Of a stretch of DNA of 64,000 nucleotides, positions 43,391 through 52,870 are shown piece after piece. Origin of the DNA: Heterohyrax brucei (lineage: Eukaryota > Chordata > Mammalia > Hyracoidea > Procaviidae); NCBI GenBank assembly GCA_028571685.1, contig CM053146.1:22045431-22109430 (forward strand). Direction: 5' to 3'. The position numbers and the translations under genes are program-made. Each line of letters opens with the position of its first letter. Position 1 is the first letter of the stretch. The notes below the pieces were generated by a model. The model had not been told where the DNA came from. It saw only the letters and a list, made by a program, of their open reading frames with translations, and did not search any database.

Positions 43391-43988
43391 TTCTCTTAGC
43401 CAGAGGGATAAGATAAGAAAAAGAAAGAAAACATCTCTAAATTGGAAAACAATTATAATCTTTCTATTCACAGATATGATCCTATACACAGGAAATTCCA
43501 AAGAGTCCACCAAAAACTTCTAGCACTAACAGAGGCACTTAGCAGAGTTGGAGTACACAAAGTTGGCAAATAAAAATTAGTTTGTTTTCTACATACCAGC
43601 AATGAGAAATCTGAAAGGGAAGCAACTTCATTTACAATAGCATTTAAGGGAATAAAATACCTAGGATAAGTTTAACCACATATGTAAAGGACTTACACAA
43701 TACAAACTATTAAAAACTGCTGAAAGAGATTAAAGAAGAGTTTAATAAATGGAAAGATATTCTATGTTCATGGACTGGAAGGCCTAATATTGTTAAGATG
43801 TCAATACTATCCAAAATAATATAGATTCAATGAAATCTCAATCAAAATTTCAACAGCCTTCTATATAGAAAGAGAAAAACTGATCTTCAACTTTATATAG
43901 AATGGCAAGAGACCTCAAATAACTAAAACAATGTTGAAAAAGAAGAACAATGTAAGAAGACGCTCACTTCTGATATTAAAACACACCA

Positions 43989-44024
43989 TACAATCCGACT
44001 CGACGGCACTTGGCTTGGCTTGGC
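43989..44024 (+). repeat. Micro-SINE insertion (about 35 bp)
   Basis: 'tccgactcgacggcacttgg' followed by two more 'cttgg' units interrupts the L1 text. The tail shows three tandem ttggc units. Target duplication is at most 'cata'. Confidence 0.6.
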
Positions 44025-44360
44025 ATATAACTATAACAACCAAAACATCCTGGTACTGGTACAACTACAGATACACAGGCCAATGGGATAGAATTGCGAG
44101 CACAAACCCACACATCTATGGCAATTGAGTTTTGACAAAGCTGCTAAGACCATTCGATGAATACAGAAGAGTCTCTTCAATTAATGGTGCTGGGAAAACT
44201 AGATACCCACATGCTGAAAAATGAAAAAGGATCCATGTCTCACACCAGACACGAAAACAAATTCAACATGGACTGAAAACCTAAACATGCAAATTGAAAC
44301 CATAAAATTCTTAGATGAACAAGCAGGAGCAATCCTGTCAGATCCAGCTTTCAACAATAA

Positions 44361-44380
44361 AGCCAAGTGCCCTCGAGTCA
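44361..44380 (-). repeat. Micro-SINE-like insertion (about 20 bp)
   Basis: 'agccaagtgccctcgagtc' lies between two 'aata' strings in L1 text. Too short to be sure without other L1 copies for comparison. Confidence 0.4.
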
Positions 44381-44815
44381 ATAGATTATCTAATATAATA
44401 ACAAAAGCACAAACAGCTTAGGGCAAAGTAAGTGAATGGGACCTTGTAAAAATTAAAAACTTTTATTTATCAAAAGACTTTACAAAAAAGCTACAAAGAC
44501 AAACTACAGGCTGGGAGAATATCTTCATAAACTATATGTCCAACAAGAATCTAATAAAATTTTAACAACTTAACAATAGAGAAACAAATGACCCAATCAT
44601 AAAATGGGCATAAAATGAATCAGCATTTCACCAAAAGGGACATTCAAATGACCACTAAACACATGAAAAGATGCTCAGCATCATTAGCCATCAGGGAGAT
44701 GCAAATCTAAACCACAATGAGATACAATTTCACTCCCACTAGGATAGCAAAGATTTAAAAAATACATAAATAAGCGTTGGTGAGGATGTGGAGAAAATGG
44801 GATCCTTATCCATTG

Positions 44816-44845
44816 TGGATCCAACTCAATGGCACTTGGCTTGGC
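44816..44845 (+). repeat. 30-bp micro-SINE with exact 9-bp target-site duplication
   Basis: 'tatccattg' occurs at 44807-44815 and again at 44846-44854, flanking 'tggatccaactcaatggc' plus 'acttggcttggc'. Removing the insert and one duplicate restores ordinary L1 ORF2 text ('gggatccttatccattg' + 'ttggtgggaatgc'). Confidence 0.85.
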
Positions 44846-44957
44846 TATCCATTGTTGGTGGGAATGCAAAATGGTACAGCCATTGTGGAAAACAGTACAG
44901 TGGCTCCTGGGAAACTAAAACTAGAACTACCATAAATCAAGAAAAACCACAAAAAAC

Positions 44958-45102
44958 AAAAAATGCATTGTCATCCAGTTGATTCTGACTCATAGTGACC
45001 CTATAGGACAGAGTAGAACTACCTCATAGAATTTCCAAGGAGCACCTGATGGAAGCGAACAGCTGACTTTTTGATTAGCAGCCATGTACTTAACTACTAT
45101 GA
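44958..45102 (-). repeat. AfroSINE
   Basis: Antisense: 'gcattgtcatccagttgattc' to 'agccatgtacttaactac', inserted in L1 ORF2 end sequence. Confidence 0.9.
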
Positions 45103-46585
45103 CCCAGCAATTCTACCCCTGGGTATATAAAGCCTTGGAAGCAAAGACTCAAAAAAAGAGACTTGAACAGCAACGTTTACTGCAGCACTATTCAAATAGC
45201 CAAAAGGTGGAAAGAACCAAACTGCACATCAATGGATGAATGGATAAACATAAGTGGCACATACATGGAACACTACTCAGCCAGCAGGGGAAGTCTTGAT
45301 ATACACTGCAGTATGGATGGGGCTTGAAGACATTCTGCTGAGCAAAATCAGCCAATTATGAAAGGACAAATGTTGTATGACCCTACTTATACAGAAAGAC
45401 AAGACATGGCAAAGTTTATGGTGGTTACCAAGGCTGGAAGGGAGGGTAAAAATAGGGGCTAATGATGATGGAAAAATCACATTAACAGTAGGGTTGCACA
45501 GACGATTACTGTGATTGCTGTCACTAAGCTGTAGACCTGCAAAAAGTTGAATTGGCAAAAGCTGTGTGATAGACATATTTACAATAATTGGGAAAAAGCC
45601 ACTAAGGCCACTTATGTACAACCAAATACCTCATGGAATTTGTTTCCTCAGTTTGGAGTTTAGGGTAATGGTTTCATGGAATATCCCAGTTAAAATGGGT
45701 CTACTAGTATGGTTTGTGCCTCTGTTCAACCTTCTAGTTGGGTATACAGTGCCTGGGGTCTTAAAAGCTTGCAAGCAGTTGTGTAAAGCACAATTGATCT
45801 CTATTCATCTAGAGCAGCAGAGGCAGAAGGAGAGTCAGGAACAGGAGAAGGATTTGCAACATATGGCTAACTGGTTCCATGAACAACTGCCTAATTTGCC
45901 ACGAGACCAGAAGAACTGGATAGTCCTTGTCTACCATTACTCAACATTTTGATTACAGATTCCATAAAAGAATCCTGGTCAAATGGGAGAAAACACATAA
46001 AATAATTTCAAATTATCATGGACTGTGGACTTTCTGGAGCCACAGAGGGTAGATGAACCCCAGAAACTACTGCTCTTATATACTCTTTAAACCAAAAATA
46101 TATCCTTGAAGTCAAAACTGAAAAAGTTCACTTAACTAGTAAAAATGTGTGCCTTGAGCATTATTCTCTTTTAAGAATTATCTAAATGGGATTAAATTGA
46201 TAACAGCAACTCAAAAGTAGGAACCTTAGGGGGCAGTGAGTTTATGTTAATGAGGGAGGAACAACTCTGCAAAAGAGGGTGAGAACAGTTGCACAACTAG
46301 AAGACTATACAATCGGCATCACTAAATGGTACATGTATAAACTGCTGAGCTGGTGTATGTTTTGCTGAGTATACTTTCAAAAATAACAAAATTAATTTAG
46401 AGAAAAACACCCACCCACCCAAGGAGTCATGCAAAGACCAACTAGGACAGAGCTCCAGGATCCAAAGATATGAATAATTCACACCACTATGATCCACTGA
46501 GGAAAATAATTTCTTAATGATACAATGAACCAGCTCAACTGAATCAAAGTTAAGAACTCAAGTCATCATGTTATAAAATTAGGAG

Positions 46586-46850
46586 TATGAAAACTACATC
46601 CCTTGGGCCAAATAAACCCTTTATTTTTGTACAGCCCTCAGGGTAGGAATGAGATTTTTACATGTTTTAAATAGTTAGAAAACAGTCAAAAGACTCTGGG
46701 CCCATAAAATTTTATTGGAACACAGCCATACCCATTTGTTTATATACTGCTTGCATCTGCTTTTGCTGTACAACCATGTTTTACAAGCCCACCGTATTTA
46801 CTATCTAGGTATCTATGGAGAAAGTTCACTGACCCCTACTATAAACCAAA
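46586..46850 (+). mobile_element. hAT-Charlie-type non-autonomous element
   Basis: 'gggccaaataaaccctttat', 'ttttattggaacacagcc', 'atgcccattt'-like text and the end 'aaagttcactgacccct' match a common mammalian hAT MER element with 'tggcccgtgggccaaat'/'gccgacccctg' termini. Confidence 0.65.
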
Positions 46851-47007
46851 ACCCACTGCCTTCGAGTCAGTATCAACTCATAGCGACTCTATAGGACAGA
46901 GTAGCCCTACCCCACAGTTTCCAAGGAGCTGCTGGTGGATTCAACCTGCCAACCTTTTGGTTAGCAGCCGTATGTATCACTTAACCACTACACCAGCAAG
47001 GTTTCTG
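46846..47007 (-). repeat. AfroSINE
   Basis: 'aaacccactgccttcgagtc' to 'cactacaccagcaaggtttc'. Confidence 0.9.
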
Positions 47008-48092
47008 CTGCTATAAAAAAACCCTGGATCAACACTGAGCCCATGCTTCACTCACTGAACTCAGTCTGAATCCCAGCCCAGGAATCCTGCTGTTTGTGTT
47101 GGCAGAAAGATAATTGCCAGGAAGAAAGTGGCCTCCTCCTGGCAGGATCAAGTGACATCTTTTGCCTAGCACAGTTCCAGTGCTCTCTACCTAACATATC
47201 CTAATAATGCTAACAACAACAGCAAAGCTGAGACTCTGGGCCTGTGGGATTTCAGTACAAAAAGCTTTTATTTCTCTAGAAATGCAGTTACAAAGAACTG
47301 TATACTAGCCATTTCCCTTTCCAAGCAAACTGAAGAGTGATTTCTGGTCTCTGAGATTCATACTGGAAAAACAACCCAAACAACCATTAATAAAGACGAT
47401 TTGCACCCCCTAGGGACCTACAGCCACAACAATAGCATGTTGACAGAGACAACTGGGTGGTGAGTATTTGGACATTCACCGGAAAATTCTTTCAGCCTTT
47501 AATGTTTGAGGATTTGAACTGTGTTTGGCAAGTTTTTGGAATAAAATGGTGGGAAGATGGCTATAAACTTAAACTTGACTACTAACCTAAAAAGAAGCCC
47601 TCTGGAGCAATGGTTATTTATTTAACCTGTAATTCATTGTATATAAATTAGCCTAGAGCCATGCAGCCATCAGAGAGAACAAAGAGAATGAATATGGAAA
47701 TAATTGAAAAAGGCAAGTTGAAAAACATTAATTCATTTTTGTTTAAAATTATTAATGTATAAGTAAATCACATTATATGCCACACACGGTCTGAGGAAAC
47801 TGCAACCACCTCTTGTATGTTAGGTGTGGCGCGGTGGAACCACAGGCATTCTCACATTTTATATCACTTTTCTGTTTGAAATTTTTACAGGAATGAATTA
47901 TTTTTGTAATGAAAAGATATAAATTTTTTAATGAGAAAAAAATCCCTCACAGTGATAAACCTGTAGTTTTTTAATTGAAAAAAGGTTGCTATTCTGTCAC
48001 CAAAACTCCTGGAAGCCATCTCCTATCTGGAACCTGCAAATATGCCCATGCTAACAGTGCTTAAAAACCATGAACACTGAAATATATAAAAC
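47008..48092. other. 5' intron/flank, unassigned AT-rich DNA
   Basis: No recognised gene or repeat. 47690-47960 is AT-rich. Confidence 0.4.
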
Positions 48093-48252
48093 TATACCAA
48101 AAACCCAAACCCACTGCCATCAAGTCAACTCTGACTCAGACAGACTCTACAGGACAGAGTACAACGCCTCCAAGGAGCACCTGGTAGATTCAAACTGCCA
48201 ACCTTTCAGTTAGCAGCTGTAGGACCTAACCAATATGCCACCAGAGTTTCCA
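48093..48252 (-). repeat. AfroSINE
   Basis: 'aaacccactgccatcaagtc' to 'atatgccaccagagtttcc', with a small internal deletion. Confidence 0.9.
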
Positions 48253-48509
48253 TAAAACTGTAAGATTAGGCAGAAAAACAACACAGGTGGATGTCTATCA
48301 GACTGGGGAATAGAGTATCACATCGTTCTTTTGCCGCTTTTCTGCAATAAGCATGTTTGGGTTTGTAGCCTTCTTCCTAACTCTTTATTGTGAAAAATTT
48401 TCAAGCATGGTTTGAATTTTCAGATGTTTAAAGTTGAAGGGGCTGTTTAGTGGGTATCTGAATGCCCACCACCTGGATATTGCCACTGACACGTTGCTGC
48501 TGTTGCTCG

Positions 48510-48740
48510 GGGTTCCTGGGTGGCACAAATGATTTGCACTTGACTACTAACCTATAAAGGAGTCCACATGGTACAAAACTAAAAGCTCTGCCTGTGAAGC
48601 ACTCAGCTGCTAACCAAAAAGTTAGCAACTTGAACCCACTAGACCTAGCAATCTGCCCCAATAAAAATTATAGACTTGGAAACCCTATGGGGCAGTTGTA
48701 CTCCACCTTTAGGGTCACTATCAATCAGAACATAATGACT
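48510..48740 (+). repeat. AfroSINE with duplicated/compound head
   Basis: 'ggttcctgggtggcacaaatg' is followed by a second head 'gctctgcctgtgaagcactc' and 'agctgctaaccaaaaagtt', then body 'accctatggggcagttgtac'. Either one copy inserted in another or a head duplication. Confidence 0.7.
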
Positions 48741-48749
48741 AACCTACAG

Positions 48750-48907
48750 GATGGCAGTTAGTGTCCACTCAGCAGTACTAAGGAAAAAAGATCTAGCTAT
48801 CTCCTTTAGCAGATTACCACCATGAAAACCCTATGGAACAGCTCTACTTCGTTACACATGGGCCTGCCACAAGTCAGAATCAACTCAAGGGCAATGAGTT
48901 TGGTTTG
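48750..48907 (+). repeat. AfroSINE, second subfamily
   Basis: 'agtgtccactcagcagtac', 'gaaaaccctatggaacagc', 'acacatgggcctgccacaag'. Confidence 0.75.
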
Positions 48908-49146
48908 CCTTCCCTTGATCACAAATCCGTGTAACTAGCCAGGCCTATTATACAATATTCTTAAACCCTTTTCTTTTTTTTAAGTGATCAGTGACCTGTG
49001 AGAGGTACAGGTCAACCATAACAGCAATCTAATCCCCATTTCTGTCTGGAACTCCAACTCTGTGTAAGACTCTCAGCTCCAGGCACTGGACAGAACCAGG
49101 CAGCAGAGTAAAAGCTCTTCCAGAAAAATCTTCCCCCTAAGGTTTG

Positions 49147-49204
49147 TACCCTGGCCCCTAGGGTCGCCAGGAGTCAGATCCAACTCGACGGCACTCGGCT
49201 TGGC
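49147..49204 (+). repeat. 58-bp micro-SINE with exact 8-bp target-site duplication
   Basis: 'aaggtttg' occurs at 49139-49146 and 49205-49212. The insert reads 'ctagggtcgccaggagtc', 'agatccaactcgacggc', 'actcggcttggc', ending in the same ttggc-type tail as the other micro-copies. Confidence 0.82.
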
Positions 49205-49394
49205 AAGGTTTGAAACAGAGCAACAATATCACAGCAATGTGTTCAAGGCCACTCCACAGATACTACAGTCCACTCACATTTGGCCCCATCTGTCTGATCA
49301 CATGTTGTGGGGTTTTTGTTTTTTGTTTTTTATAAAAAAATATTTTAAGCATAAAACAATGCAGAAGGCAGGACCATCAAAAAAATTAAGAAAG

Positions 49395-49475
49395 GTAGCT
49401 CTCTGGGGTCCATCCCCAGAATTTCTGATGCTGCTGTTCCAGAGACCCCTTTGAGAACCATCTCCATGGTAGCAC
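49395..49475 (+). mobile_element. MER5-like hAT fragment (tentative)
   Basis: 'ccccagaatttctgatgctgc' and 'ctttgagaaccatc' resemble the right part of a MER5-type element. Confidence 0.4.
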
Positions 49476-51283
49476 AGTAGTTTTACACCAGGTAGCATGA
49501 AGTAAGAACTCAGTTGAACACAAGATGGTTTTCCAGGTTCCTGCAGTCAGGCACTGCACCTAGCCTGCTTCTTTGGTTCTGCAGAGTCCTCCTTGCTGCA
49601 GGACCCCCGTCACCATTATCTCCCTAAGCTCCTGTTGCTCTTGAGTATCAGAGGCACACACCCACCCCCGCACGGACAGAACCACATGGGGACAGCTCTT
49701 CTGGTGAGGAGAAGCTGGTCAGCACCGCCGTGCTATCATCAGTTGAGAGACAGAGGCAACTCCACAGGGGATCAGCTGCCATGCTTCCCCACTGCACCTA
49801 CCAAGCAGGCAACCATGCCTACTGTGGGAGGGAGAAGAGGGGGTGGTACTGGGGAACCACGTAGATCCTAGGGCCTCAGAACACTCCCTAACACCCCAAC
49901 TCAGGAGATCTTCCAGAGGCCTGAGGTTTTCTGACTAGCTGAGAATCCAGATGTGCAGCCTGCACTTTCAGAGGAGTCTCTCACAACTGAAAATACAGCT
50001 GGCTGAGCAGCATTGCTCACCAGATCAATTAGTACTCCCGCAGCCCCAGAGGTGGTTGGTACTGGCTGGGGAAGAGGAGGAAGGCTCCTTGTTGGCAGCA
50101 AGGCCAGGGGCGGGAATCAAGGGGCGTGCTCAAGGCCCAGGCGACCATGCTGGATACTCCACAAGTGCCCTTCATTGTAATCCATGCGAACATGGAGTTG
50201 TGCACTGCCCAGCTTGTGTGGTTCACTCATGGTCCTTCCAAGGAATTCCTTCCTTATTATTCCATGAGTAAAAATTGTGTGTCTGGCAAGAGCAGGGCAC
50301 GGGGCTGCAAAACAGCCAGGAGACAGTTGGCCTGCTTTGGGGAAGGGGGCTTAGCAGAAAGCTAGCTACACGTGGTACCACTGCCAGGGAGCAGCTGCCT
50401 GACTTTGCCTGTGAGGTCAGGGCCATGGCACATGGGGGCCATCGGCGCACTGTAGGCTGGTTAATCCTGTACCGGACAGTGTCAGCTCAGTTTGCACCCT
50501 CAGCATCTGAGGTTTGGCAGTTTCTTCTTTTCCTGGTAGAGCTAACACTGCCCAGACCAGGCAAGGCAGGTCTTACAGGCTGGGGCTGCCACACACCAAG
50601 CCTTGGTGAAGGTTTGGTGGTATAGACTTTGAAGAATGAGGAATTGGACTACTAGATCCTGCTATGAGCCAGGAAGGGAAGTGTGGATGTGGGGAGAGAG
50701 CAGCCAAGACAAAGGCAGCTCCAGGAGCTCTCCTAGGGAGTTCAGTCCACTCACATGACCTCATCTCTGGATTTGGGAGCACTGACCTCTAGCCTGCAGA
50801 CTTATGCAACACTTACTTCTGGAAACCTCTGGTAACTCTCCTGCCCCTCAGTGGCCTCTTTGGCCAGACCCTCAGGGGCACTGTCAGTCACGCCCCACTC
50901 TGTAACTTTTCTGCTTGAGCAGAGACATCCAAGTACTTCCCAGCTGCTTGCCACAGGCTAAGTCCATGCCCAGCTCCCAGAGCTCAAGAGGCTGGTCCAA
51001 GCAGCCCAAGAAGCTCCCAGCTTTCCCATGCACCCACAGAGAGGGCCACACCTCTGTGGCATCACTGTTGACTGTATACCTGGTTTGCTTACCTGTCACT
51101 CACCTGGCTGGTGCTACCTCTTACTAATTTTTGCATCTCTGGTACCTAAACTGGGCACATTCCAGTATACTCCAGAAATGCTCATGACTTGAATGATGTA
51201 TCTTCTGGCTTCTGTGCCTGAGAGCAGGGTGTGCTTGTGATTCCCTAGAACCTAGCTCAGGTCCTCTGAGACCCAAAGAAAAA
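49476..51283. other. 5' intron/flank, G+C-richer unassigned DNA
   Basis: Several overlapping short frames exist on both strands (for example 116 codons at 50275-50625), but none resembles a known protein or shows splice structure. No repeat recognised. Confidence 0.4.
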
Positions 51284-51465
51284 AACCAAATCCATCGCCA
51301 TAAAGTCAGTTCTGACTCCGAGCAACCCTACAGGACAGAGGAGAACTACCCACTAATCTTTATGGAAACAGACTGCCACATCTTTTTTCTGTAAAGTGGC
51401 CAGTGGGTTCCAACCACTCACCTTTCTGTTAGCAGCCAAGTACTTAACCACTATACCACCGGGGC
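51284..51465 (-). repeat. AfroSINE (cluster member 1)
   Basis: 'ccaaatccatcgccataaag' to 'ccactataccaccggggcc', with an expanded middle. Confidence 0.85.
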
Positions 51466-51466
51466 C

Positions 51467-51623
51467 AAAAAAATCCCAATGCTGTTGAGTCTATTTCCAA
51501 CTCACAGTAACTACACTGAGCAAAGCGGAACTGTCCCACAGTTTTCAGGTGCACCTGATGGATTCGAACTGCTGTTCCTCTGGTTAGCAGCCATAGCACT
51601 TAACCAGCACACCACCAGGATTC
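51467..51623 (-). repeat. AfroSINE (cluster member 2)
   Basis: 'tcccaatgctgttgagtc' to 'cagcacaccaccaggattc'. It touches member 1. Confidence 0.85.
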
Positions 51624-51639
51624 TCTTGTACACCTAAGC

Positions 51640-51801
51640 CCCAAAACCCACTGCTGTCTAGTCAAGTCTGACTCATAGTGACCCTAGAGGTCAGAACAGA
51701 ACTGCCCCATAGAATTTCCAAGGAGCGCCTGGCCAATCTAAACTGCCGACCTTCTGATTAGCAGATGTAGCACTTTACCCACTATGCCATCAGGGTTTCC
51801 T
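51640..51801 (-). repeat. AfroSINE (cluster member 3)
   Basis: 'aaaacccactgctgtctagtc' to 'actatgccatcagggtttcc'. Confidence 0.9.
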
Positions 51802-51864
51802 CTCTGGAACACAGTGGAGGTTACATAATAATGCCAGGAATGTCTAGTCCCAATTATAAACTAG

Positions 51865-52050
51865 TTGAAAATCAGTTGCCATTGACTCTGACTCACGATG
51901 ACCCCATGTGAGTCACAACATAAATGTGCCCCATAGGGTTTTCACTGGCTGGTTTTTCAGAAATAGATCACCAGGTCTTTCTTCTGAGGTGCCTGTGTGG
52001 ACTTGAATTTCTAACAGTTTGGTTAGCAGCTAAATATCTTAAACAACCTG
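51865..52050 (-). repeat. AfroSINE, second subfamily (cluster member 4)
   Basis: 'aatcagttgccattgactc', 'agaaatagatcaccaggtc', 'gcctgtgtggacttgaattt'. All four clustered copies share the same direction. Confidence 0.82.
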
Positions 52051-52747
52051 GTGATACTGTTAGACCCCACCTAACAGTTTACTATTCAACTGACTTAGTA
52101 ACACAGAAGGCCATATATACAAATTAGCTTAAACATTGCAAGTGTCATAAGAACACAAACAGGCTTATGCAAGTGACATGGAAAAATCAAATACCACATT
52201 GGAGGTATATCAGGGTGCAGCCTGAAAGGTGGGTATCCATAAAAAGAGGTTTCAGGCCCCAGGGCTGGTGGGCATCTGGGCCAGGGAGTATGAACCATTC
52301 GGAGAGGGTCGGTTAAGTCTTCACTGGGCAGGAGAAGATGAGGGTGACCAGGGCAGGTGCAGTCCAGTCACAGCTACTGTCAGAGGTGCCACTTCTCTAG
52401 ATCTCCCCATGGGGCCTGCCTGGTCCACAGCACCGTCGCTGTCACCCACTATGTGGCCTTTACCAGTCTTCAAGTTCATGCTTCTTTTTGCTCAGGGGAA
52501 GGCTTAATCTTTTTGCCTGGAAAAATCTCTTCATTGCATCTTTATTTTCTCTTGAAATTCAAGGTCAAGCAGAACACTACCATCTCTGAAGCCCTTACCC
52601 TACCTCCTCTTTGAGGCAGAATCAGTGCCTCCTGTCTGGCCCCCTGGGCTCTTCGAAGTATAGGTAATCGAGCTTAATTAGCATTAATAGGTAGGTTCTT
52701 TCCATTAGCAGTCAGTCTGAGGAGTGGAGTGTGGTGGAGGCACTGCT
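52051..52747. other. 5' intron/flank, no feature recognised
   Basis: Nothing recognised. Confidence 0.4.
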
Positions 52748-52870
52748 GGTATGTGCCCTTGAGTCAATTCCAACTCACAGCGACCCTACAAGATGAGCAC
52801 AACTGCCCCATGGGATTTCGCAGACTGTTATCTGTATGGGAGCTGGTCACCAGGTGTTTTCAACTGGGTG
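52748..52870 (-). repeat. AfroSINE-related fragment
   Basis: 'gtgcccttgagtcaattcc', 'gaccctacaagatgagcac', then an eroded head. Confidence 0.65.

Larger units (their letters stand above)
43391..46410 (+). mobile_element. L1 fragment: ORF2 3' half plus 3' UTR, interrupted by an AfroSINE and micro-insertions
   Basis: It opens in the RT region ('tattcacagatatgatcc', 'ggaaattccaaagagtcc'), continues through 'gtactggtacaactacag', 'catgtctcacaccagacac', 'agatgctcagcatcattagcc', 'acccagcaattctacccc', and a long 3' UTR to about 46400. Short foreign inserts lie at 43989-44024, 44361-44380 and 44816-44845, and an AfroSINE at 44958-45102. All frames are broken. Confidence 0.85.

Noticed and set aside
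49593-50625. Cluster of overlapping short frames in G+C-richer DNA suggesting an exon
   Set aside because: No homology, no consistent splice-bounded frame, and frames exist on both strands as expected for G+C-rich random DNA.
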